A stretch of DNA of 9,008 bases from Sneathiella sp. (lineage in GTDB: Bacteria > Pseudomonadota > Alphaproteobacteria > Sneathiellales > Sneathiellaceae). The stretch is taken from assembly GCA_016765515.1 (NCBI GenBank), contig JAESPT010000372.1, positions 1 through 9,008 of the forward strand. The letters are read 5' to 3'. Below the pieces are notes generated by a model. The model was not told the DNA's origin. It ran no database searches and worked only from the letters and a program-made list of their open reading frames with translations. Positions 1-5,707 of the stretch are shown here, in pieces. The translations under genes were made by a program, and so were the position numbers. How positions within the stretch are numbered: the first letter of the stretch is position 1; each line of letters starts with the position of its first letter.

Positions 1-79
1 CGGAATAGACACTTCTCTGTCTTTAATATTTACCAATATCTCTCTCCGGCGGGATTACGTGTCCCCGAAATAAGAATTA

Positions 80-127
80 TTGAATTGACTCAAGCACAAG
101 TCGTACTTCAGTATCAACAAATATATT
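80..127 (+). promoter_or_regulatory. possible FNR/FixK-type box with a -10-like element
   Basis: Positions 80-93 read TTGAATTGACTCAA. This fits the TTGA-N6-TCAA core of FNR/FixK-family operators. TATATT at 122-127 is a 5/6 match to a -10 box, and no good -35 lies 16-18 bp upstream of it, as expected for an activated promoter. The box centre would be about 47 bp upstream of a start site near 134, which is slightly off the usual -41.5. The site precedes the iron-sulfur protein gene. Oxygen control of such a gene is plausible but inferred; chance occurrence is possible. Confidence 0.3.
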
Positions 128-154
128 TCATCAATTAATAAAAATATAGAGAAG

Positions 155-187
155 ATGAATAAACCAGGGGGTTGGGCAGCCAAGTGA
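155..187 (+). other. possible 10-codon leader ORF
   Basis: An ATG at 155 follows a purine-rich AGAGAAG and opens a 10-codon frame (MNKPGGWAAK). Its TGA stop at 185-187 overlaps the GTG at 184 in a GTGA arrangement. This could couple translation to the iron-sulfur protein, which lacks an obvious ATG and a well-placed Shine-Dalgarno. It may equally be chance. Confidence 0.2.
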
Positions 188-2259
188 AATTGAACGACAG
201 ACAAGTTCTTATTTCCAATTGCGAACAGACCATGGAATTGGACGTCAAGGCTATTGGCACAGCTTGTGGCACTGAAGCACCGATCCTACACACAAATTTA
301 TGCCGATCGCAACTCAATCTGTATGACGCTGCCCTTAAAAAAGGGGAGCCTCTGCTTGTGACCTGCACGCAGGAAATGCCTCTTTTTTCCGAAATAGCCG
401 CAGACATGGGCGAGGCGGCGTCCGTCAGTTTTGTCAATATTCGGGAGCATGCCGGTTGGTGCGAAACTTCAGAAAACCCAACAGCAAAAATTGCCGCACT
501 GTTAAAGGCATCTACCTACCAATCTACCGCAACTCGGTTGAAGTCCATAATATCTGAAGGTTTATGTTTAGTGTATGGCCGCGGACAACCCGCATTATCC
601 GCCGCGATTAAACTTTCAGAACACTTGTCAGTGACACTGATACTTGAAGATGCTGATGATATAATTCTCCCCACCGTACTGGATATACCAATTTTTGGCG
701 GTAAAGTGTCCAGCGCAAGTGGCTCTTTCGGCTCGTTTGACATCATCGTCGATCATTATGCTGCGATGCTTCCCTCCTCAAGAGGTGCAATGAACTTCAC
801 TCTGAGCAGAGACGACGTGGCAACAAACTTCAGTGTTATCCTCGATTTATCAGGCGGCGCTCCGCTGTTCAGCGGATCTCACCATAGGGATGGTTATAAG
901 CACATCGACGCAAAGGATACCGCAGCAATATCGCAAGCAATTCTAGATTTATCCGGTATGGTTGGCGAGTTTGAGAAACCTATTTATGTGGATTATAATC
1001 AGGAAATCTGTGCCCATTCCCGGTCCAAAAAGACTGGCTGTAACAAATGTCTGGATGTCTGTCCTGCGGGCGCAATTAACGACGATGGGGATTATATTGC
1101 CGTTGATGCTGGCATATGTGGCGGGTGTGGATCCTGTCATGCGGTTTGCCCGACTGGCGCCGTTAATTATTCGTTTCCCAATCAAAGTGATCTTATAGGC
1201 CGGGCACAGTTACTCGTTAAATCCTATCTCGATGCCGGCGGCGAAAATCCCGTACTTCTGGTGCATGATTTTACCTTCGGCAATGACTTGATTGGGGTTA
1301 TCGCTCGTTATGGAAAGGGTTTACCGGCGAATGTGATACCCTTCGCCGTTCATGCAACCACAATTTTCGGGCATGTGGAAATGGCCGCTTGTTTGACGGC
1401 AGGAGCGGTTAAAATACAGATATTGAATGCGCCGCAAAGACAAGATGAATTGTCAGGCTTGCAAACTGAAATTGACCTTTGTAATACGATTATGACGGGC
1501 TTTGGGTTTGGGGAACAAAGCCGGATTGAGCTCATTGTTGAAGCAGATCCCGATATTGTAGAAACCCGGTTGCGAAATACGTTCAAGACAGCAACTGGCA
1601 AGACAGCAACTGGCAAGACAGTAACTGGATTGTCTGAAGTTTTTTCGGCGGTTGGCACAAAGAGAGAGATTGCCCGGACTATCTTTAATAAACTCAACGA
1701 TAAATCTGACCGGATCATTGAGATTTTTCCGCTCCCGCAGAATGCGCCTTATGGATTTGTCGATATTAACAAAGAAGCCTGCACGCTTTGCATGGCATGT
1801 GTGTCGATCTGTCCGGCAGATGCCATGCGAGATACGCCGGATAAGCCGCAACTCAGATTAGTGGAAAGTGCCTGTGTGCAATGCGGATTATGTGTGAATA
1901 CCTGTCCTGAATCAGCGTTGACATTATCACCGCGACTAAACCCGTCCACAACGGCATTGCAACCTATTACCTTAAAAGAAGAAGAGCCTTTTAAGTGTAT
2001 TGAATGCGGAACTCCTTTTGCCACTAAATCAACAATTGATCGCATTTCAAAACAACTGGCAGGTAAGCATTCCATGTTTCAGGATGCCGATCGGGCCCGC
2101 CTTATTAAAATGTGTGCAGATTGCCGCGTGGTTTCTCAGGCCAATAGCAAAAATGATCCCTTTGCAGCGGGTAAGCGGCCAAGGATCCGAACCACAGATG
2201 ATTATTTGAACGCTGAGAAAAAAGGCCTGTCGGTTGATGACTTCCTGATTGACGAATAA
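184..2259 (+). CDS. multi-[4Fe-4S] ferredoxin-type protein of FDH locus
   Basis: This large, presumably cytoplasmic iron-sulfur protein has about 691 residues from GTG 184; a TTG at 172 would add four. Residue numbers below use the TTG. The N-terminal 270 residues hold scattered cysteines (17, 32, 44, 65, 97) and no known catalytic motif that I recognise. Two ferredoxin motifs follow (Cys 290-297, and 316-326 reading CGGCGSCHAVCP). After a middle domain comes a second pair (CTLCMACVSICP at 537-548 and CVQCGLCVNTCP at 568-579). The C-terminus has CIEC (609-612) and CADC (648-651), perhaps a metal-binding knuckle. No transmembrane segment or signal peptide is visible. I recall similar '4Fe-4S binding' proteins beside alphaproteobacterial FDH clusters. 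Electron transfer linked to FDH, or a maturation role, is inference; the substrate is unknown. The gene is convergent with the FDH operon. The start codon is uncertain. Confidence 0.85.
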   Translation: MKLNDRQVLISNCEQTMELDVKAIGTACGTEAPILHTNLCRSQLNLYDAALKKGEPLLVTCTQEMPLFSEIAADMGEAASVSFVNIREHAGWCETSENPTAKIAALLKASTYQSTATRLKSIISEGLCLVYGRGQPALSAAIKLSEHLSVTLILEDADDIILPTVLDIPIFGGKVSSASGSFGSFDIIVDHYAAMLPSSRGAMNFTLSRDDVATNFSVILDLSGGAPLFSGSHHRDGYKHIDAKDTAAISQAILDLSGMVGEFEKPIYVDYNQEICAHSRSKKTGCNKCLDVCPAGAINDDGDYIAVDAGICGGCGSCHAVCPTGAVNYSFPNQSDLIGRAQLLVKSYLDAGGENPVLLVHDFTFGNDLIGVIARYGKGLPANVIPFAVHATTIFGHVEMAACLTAGAVKIQILNAPQRQDELSGLQTEIDLCNTIMTGFGFGEQSRIELIVEADPDIVETRLRNTFKTATGKTATGKTVTGLSEVFSAVGTKREIARTIFNKLNDKSDRIIEIFPLPQNAPYGFVDINKEACTLCMACVSICPADAMRDTPDKPQLRLVESACVQCGLCVNTCPESALTLSPRLNPSTTALQPITLKEEEPFKCIECGTPFATKSTIDRISKQLAGKHSMFQDADRARLIKMCADCRVVSQANSKNDPFAAGKRPRIRTTDDYLNAEKKGLSVDDFLIDE
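1585..1629 (+). repeat. 15-bp tandem repeat, three copies, in frame
   Basis: The unit AAGACAGCAACTGGC occurs at 1585-1599 and 1600-1614. A third copy with two changes (C to T, C to A) lies at 1615-1629. Because 15 is a multiple of three, it encodes KTATG-KTATG-KTVTG without breaking the reading frame. It lies between the middle domain and the second ferredoxin pair of the iron-sulfur protein, so it probably lengthens a linker. Confidence 0.9.
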
Positions 2260-2262
2260 CCA

Positions 2263-2568
2263 TTAGGATGGATTTTGGGCATGACACAGAGACATTGCCC
2301 GGCTTTTAAACTGGGTAAACTGATGCTCGTTCAGAACACCTTCTTTTTTCATATGATTAACATCGCCAAGCCTTTTACTCAAACAGCTGTTTAGGGCCTC
2401 ATTGTCGGCGCTATCAAGCTGTGTGGAGAGCGGGAGTTGCGCGCTATTGGATGCGGAGAAGTCGTCGCCCCAACCAACAATCATCAGGACAACGATAAGG
2501 CCAGAGAATACAAGGGCTATTATTCGAGCGATTGTACTATCCAGAAATGAACGCGTAATGACAGTCAT
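2263..2568 (-). CDS. membrane-anchored small protein of unknown function
   Basis: This protein has 101 residues. It has one hydrophobic segment at about residues 13-32, followed by a polar domain of about 65 residues. The topology suggests an N-terminal anchor with the rest in the periplasm. Two cysteines (62 and 95) flank a charged, probably helical stretch and could form a disulfide. The start is well supported: GGAGG at 2575-2579 lies six bases upstream of the ATG. It follows the DUF6352 gene by 33 bp on the same strand and appears to be the last gene of the operon. I do not recognise a named family. By context it may serve FDH assembly in the envelope, but this is inference. Confidence 0.75.
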   Translation of the reverse strand: MTVITRSFLDSTIARIIALVFSGLIVVLMIVGWGDDFSASNSAQLPLSTQLDSADNEALNSCLSKRLGDVNHMKKEGVLNEHQFTQFKSRAMSLCHAQNPS

Positions 2569-2574
2569 TTTGTT

Positions 2575-2579
2575 CCTCC
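2575..2579 (-). promoter_or_regulatory. ribosome binding site of the 101-residue protein
   Basis: The minus strand reads GGGAGGAACAAAATG. This is a near-perfect Shine-Dalgarno with six-base spacing. It is the strongest support that this short gene is real and fixes its start at 2568. Confidence 0.7.
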
Positions 2580-2601
2580 CTTGTAACAGATCAATAAATA
2601 C

Positions 2602-3612
2602 TTACCCGCGTCTGAGGGGCATATTGGTCAATAAATTCTGCGGTTTCATTTTGAAATGGTTATCTTGACCCATTGCCAATCCCAGATAAATCGGTTTTCC
2701 AACGAGGTTTTCCTCAATTTCTTCAGGGTTGAGAAATTCCATACGATACAGCGCAATAATTTGATGTAATTCCTCTTCGCTTAGATTTACGCCCTCATAC
2801 AAAGCGTTGAGAATGCTGTTCGCCTGGGCATCCAGACCGATATGCCAGGCCCATTTTTCATCTTGAATGGATTGCACGGCCTGAACACGGGTTTCAACAC
2901 CATGAAAATGACGAACCCACTTTTCGATCACCCGTCCAAGAGCATCGGATGCGGGTTCGGTGAACCTGAAATCAATGGCCATATCAAACTGGTCTGACCG
3001 CTCCCAATACTGGTCTTTGTTTGTATCGGACAGAATATCAAGAGTGACTTCCCGTGTCGGTGTTCCGGCTTCATTCAAGAGTTGCCCGAGCCCACCGAAG
3101 CCACCATTTTCCGTATACATTTCAACGATTTCATGATCAGCGAGCATAAGCTGTCCATCCCCCGTGGTTACCACCTGTTCTCGGTAAAACAGCTCTGCAG
3201 CACGTAAGATATAGGGATCAACTTCATCGGCCAAAATATTACGCAGAATCAAATGAGCCATCTGATCAATAAAAACTGGCGGAGTTGTGATTGCTGACGC
3301 CTGAAAAAGCGCTGAATAGGCGGCCTCCAAAGTCCCATGTTGGGCCAGATGATCCCTGAACTTTAAAATAACCTGGTAATTATAGGCGGCTTCTTCATCC
3401 TTGATTTCAGTAAGGTCCTGGATACGTATTTCCGAAAAAGGATCCGCCATCAGTTTTTCAAACAAGGCGTGTTCCTGCTTGCAGGAGTCTTCAATGGGAT
3501 GGATTTCTGGCCGAGTATAGTAGGCACGAAGATAGTCTTCGGTCACATTGAGCCAACCGTCCTGACTTTTGTCCACTAAATGCAGTCCGGCTGATTTCCA
3601 AAATTCCCTCAT
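2602..3612 (-). CDS. DUF6352 family protein
   Basis: This 336-residue soluble protein has no signal peptide or membrane segment. The N-terminal pattern (REFWKSAGLHLVD, then a DGW..VTEDYLRAYYTRPE stretch) matches my memory of DUF6352 proteins of alphaproteobacterial FDH loci. Other notable stretches are a likely helical region at about 115-147 containing RNILADEVDPYILRAAE, a GGFGGLGQLL motif near 160-169, and WHIGLDAQANSILNALYEG near 246-264. No catalytic motif is evident. The ATG overlaps the stop of the upstream ligase-like gene by four bases (ATGA), which implies coupled translation. The biochemical function is unknown. A role in FDH maturation or assembly is inferred from its place in the operon. 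Confidence 0.85.
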   Translation of the reverse strand: MREFWKSAGLHLVDKSQDGWLNVTEDYLRAYYTRPEIHPIEDSCKQEHALFEKLMADPFSEIRIQDLTEIKDEEAAYNYQVILKFRDHLAQHGTLEAAYSALFQASAITTPPVFIDQMAHLILRNILADEVDPYILRAAELFYREQVVTTGDGQLMLADHEIVEMYTENGGFGGLGQLLNEAGTPTREVTLDILSDTNKDQYWERSDQFDMAIDFRFTEPASDALGRVIEKWVRHFHGVETRVQAVQSIQDEKWAWHIGLDAQANSILNALYEGVNLSEEELHQIIALYRMEFLNPEEIEENLVGKPIYLGLAMGQDNHFKMKPQNLLTNMPLRRG

Positions 3613-4400
3613 GCGTCATCCACCAATTTTTGTCCTAACAATTCTCTTTTACCCAGAAGCGCGATTTCTGTTTGCAAGAGTATTGACCCAGGCCCGGATT
3701 TAAACAGCGCATTGCCTGTTTCATCCAGCCCCAAAATATCTCCGTGCAACAGTTTTCCTTCGTAATGAATGTCCACATTTTCCTTATGGGGAAGGCGTTG
3801 CATCCATAATTTATGGATGGCAGAAAACCCCTCTTCTTGCCAATTATTGAGCCAGGAAAGAAAATGCCGCGCCAGGGAATTTAAAAGCTCAGTACGGCTG
3901 ATATGACCGCAGCCCTCATCCCAAAATGTCGTCCGGTGATAGGTTAATCCAGGGTCAAGATTGAGCGTCTCCGATTTCATCTCGATATCCATGCTTATCA
4001 CCAGCCAATCCGGTACGCCTGCATCACTCTTCTGAGACGAGATAACAAGGTCAACAGACCCGACCTCACCGTCATTGACCAGCAATGAGGACGGCCAGCT
4101 ATAAGTCACAGAAATTTCAGGCGGCATGATGGCGCCGGCCGCATCCGTAAAGGCAACCATGGCGGTGTAGAGCATTTCATAACATCGTTCGGCAGGCACC
4201 TCCGGCTCCAATATCAGGGCAAATTGCAGGTGATCTTCCCGAGGCGACCAAAACAGATCACCCGCACCTGCAGAGTGTGTTTGTGCAGCCTCAACAGCGA
4301 TCACCGCAGGATTTTCCGATGGTTCCGTACGATGACCCGACAGGAGTGGTGGAAAAGTTGGGTCTTCCTGCGAATAGGCGATAGAAGCGGGATCAGCCAT
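3609..4400 (-). CDS. biotin/lipoate-protein-ligase-like protein, probably non-catalytic
   Basis: This is a 263-residue cytoplasmic protein. Its layout follows the BirA fold: AGAGDLFWSPREDHLQFALIL (45-65) aligns with the region that is GRGRRGR..SP.GnLyfSl in biotin ligases, and VTYSWPSSLLVNDGEVGSV (98-116) aligns with the KWPNDLLV segment. A C-terminal small beta domain at about 208-255 (EGKLLHGDILGLDETGNALF) resembles the BirA C-terminal domain. The GRGR motif and the KWPND lysine, asparagine and aspartate are not conserved, so ordinary biotinyl or lipoyl transfer is unlikely. Start choice: an in-frame ATG at 4445 would run deep into the DUF6494 gene, whereas the ATG at 4400 gives an 8-base overlap with its stop and the expected N-terminus. 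The 3' end overlaps the DUF6352 start by four bases. Function is unknown; FDH maturation is inferred. Confidence 0.82.
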   Translation of the reverse strand: MADPASIAYSQEDPTFPPLLSGHRTEPSENPAVIAVEAAQTHSAGAGDLFWSPREDHLQFALILEPEVPAERCYEMLYTAMVAFTDAAGAIMPPEISVTYSWPSSLLVNDGEVGSVDLVISSQKSDAGVPDWLVISMDIEMKSETLNLDPGLTYHRTTFWDEGCGHISRTELLNSLARHFLSWLNNWQEEGFSAIHKLWMQRLPHKENVDIHYEGKLLHGDILGLDETGNALFKSGPGSILLQTEIALLGKRELLGQKLVDDA

Positions 4401-4590
4401 CCGACAGATCAATTGTTCCTTCAACAACGTGATGAAGATCAACACCTTCCGCCGTCAGAACAATCTTTACGTTCAACGTACCTTTTCCCTGTAAGTCATT
4501 TTTACGAACAATTTGCTCAATTTCCTGTTGGGACGTAACGCCAACCTGTTTCAGAAATTTACGCATCGACATATTGAATCCGTCACCCAT
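4393..4590 (-). CDS. DUF6494 family small protein
   Basis: This is a 65-residue soluble protein. The N-terminus carries NMSMRKFLKQVGVTSQQEIE, and a beta-rich C-terminal half follows (LNVKIVLTAEGVDLHHVVEGTI). Both match the DUF6494 pattern as I remember it. The length is normal for the family, and the methionine at 4590 gives the usual few residues before NMS. The gene begins 32 bp after the protease stop and overlaps the ligase-like gene by eight bases. The purine-rich GGGAAAG upstream is a modest ribosome binding site. Its function is unknown; it is consistently placed with FDH genes in my recollection. Confidence 0.85.
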   Translation of the reverse strand: MGDGFNMSMRKFLKQVGVTSQQEIEQIVRKNDLQGKGTLNVKIVLTAEGVDLHHVVEGTIDLSDG

Positions 4591-4622
4591 TTGACTACTT
4601 TCCCATTCCCTTATTAATTTAA

Positions 4623-5576
4623 TTAGAATTCTATAATAATTTCAATGAGCTGTCCTCTTCTATTCACATCTAAACGCAGTTTTTTGTCTGGATTCAAAAG
4701 TGCTAAAGCTGTCAGATAATCCGCCGGAATATTGATCCGACGATCATTCGCCGATAAGAGCAAATCCCCCGCTTGTATTTCTGCTTTTCTCTCAGGAGAA
4801 TTTTCAGAGACTGATATCACCTTTGCCGCGAGCGTACCGACCTCTTCCGCTGCAGGGTGTCTCGTTAATCGCAGGCCCGAGCGCGGTCGGTTGATGGTGC
4901 CATTATCTTGTAAATCCGCAATAACTTTAGTCACGAGTTGACTGGACACAGCAAAATTGACCCCAATATTTGCATCAGAAGTCTTGGTGAATATTGCAGA
5001 GAGCAAGCCAATAAATTGACCCGTGGCATTCACCAAGGCACCGCCGGACATGCCCGGATTAACCGCTGCATCTGTCTGGATGAAGTCTTCTATTTCATTA
5101 AAGCCGACACCGGATCTTTCAATCGCTGAAATGACACCACATGTAACGGATAAACCGAGCCCAAAGCTATTGCCAATCGCGCAGCTTTTGTCGAATAGAT
5201 GGACTGTTTTAGCAATCGCAAGGGGCGGGAGAGGGAGTGGAATTTCCAATAAAGCAATGTCGGTACTGACATCACGGGCAATAATAGTTGCACGCATTAT
5301 CTGTCCGCTTGCTGTTCTGACATAAACCTTTTTAGATTGTCCAAGAATATGATCCGCCGTAACTATTGTTCGTCCGTCACCGATGACAACACCGGATCCT
5401 TCAGGTTCTTGCAGCCGGCGGGAGTCTTTTGGCCAAACTGGCAATAGGCTGACAACAGAGTTCATGGCGCGAATGAGTGGATCAGCCTTAGAGATCTCCT
5501 GGGCGCCAGCACCTCCCACAGAGAGAAACGCTGCTGTCAGAAAAATCACAAATTTATATCCAACGATTGACTTCAT
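4623..5576 (-). CDS. exported trypsin-like serine protease with PDZ domain (S1C/DegP-like)
   Basis: This 317-residue protein carries a Sec-type signal peptide (residues 1 to about 26, ending GAGAQ), so it should act in the periplasm. The chymotrypsin-fold domain has a full candidate triad: His76 in TADHIL, Asp106 in STDIALLEI and Ser177 in NPGMSGGAL. A C-terminal PDZ-like domain covers about 235-317, with the AGDLLLSANDRRI motif. It is shorter than DegP, which has two PDZ domains, and resembles DegS in layout but has a cleavable-looking signal. Cys132 and Cys146 could form a disulfide. The ATG overlaps the stop of the small upstream ORF by four bases, implying coupled translation. Quality control or processing of exported FDH components is inferred from context. 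Confidence 0.88.
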   Translation of the reverse strand: MKSIVGYKFVIFLTAAFLSVGGAGAQEISKADPLIRAMNSVVSLLPVWPKDSRRLQEPEGSGVVIGDGRTIVTADHILGQSKKVYVRTASGQIMRATIIARDVSTDIALLEIPLPLPPLAIAKTVHLFDKSCAIGNSFGLGLSVTCGVISAIERSGVGFNEIEDFIQTDAAVNPGMSGGALVNATGQFIGLLSAIFTKTSDANIGVNFAVSSQLVTKVIADLQDNGTINRPRSGLRLTRHPAAEEVGTLAAKVISVSENSPERKAEIQAGDLLLSANDRRINIPADYLTALALLNPDKKLRLDVNRRGQLIEIIIEF

Positions 5577-5707
5577 TTGCTCAAACGGACTGAACCATTT
5601 AACGAACTGAATGCAGTAGACGATGAATTGTCAGAACTGAGAAGAATGCCCCCCGCAACAGTACTGATTGCTACCATTAGAATAATCCCGATTAAAACGG
5701 ACTTCAT
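5573..5707 (-). CDS. 44-residue small membrane or exported protein
   Basis: This short frame begins with MKSVLIGIILMVAISTV, a hydrophobic segment at about residues 4-22. A serine-rich tail ends SVRLSK. It could be a single-span membrane protein or a secreted peptide. Three sequence facts support translation. AGGAG lies eight bases before the ATG. The ATG overlaps the stop of the WD40-cytochrome gene (ATGA at 5704-5707). The TGA at 5573-5575 overlaps the protease ATG (ATGA at 5573-5576). Without it there would be an unexplained 127-bp gap in a tightly packed operon. I do not know its function; assisting the membrane FDH or cytochrome complex is plausible. Automated callers could miss it because of its size. 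Confidence 0.72.
   Translation of the reverse strand: MKSVLIGIILMVAISTVAGGILLSSDNSSSTAFSSLNGSVRLSK

Noticed and set aside
1..138. Open plus-strand frame from the left edge to a TAA at 136-138 (45 codons), possibly the tail of an upstream gene.
   Set aside because: The stretch is AT-rich, the translated sequence has no recognisable motif, and it overlaps promoter-like elements. A second frame is also open to about 73, so chance is as likely.
1350..1851. Two minus-strand open frames of 122 and 132 codons.
   Set aside because: They lie opposite the iron-sulfur protein gene, whose cysteine motifs span the region. Their translations show no domain and mirror the repeat region.
2277..2300. Stem GGGCA...TGCCC as a terminator for the iron-sulfur gene.
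   Set aside because: The stem is short and bulged, with a 9-base loop and no T tract directly after it. It lies in the coding sequence of the opposite gene.
4401..4445. Longer N-terminus for the ligase-like protein from the ATG at 4445.
   Set aside because: It would add 15 hydrophobic residues and overlap DUF6494 by more than 50 bases. The ATG at 4400 gives a compact 8-base overlap and the expected start.
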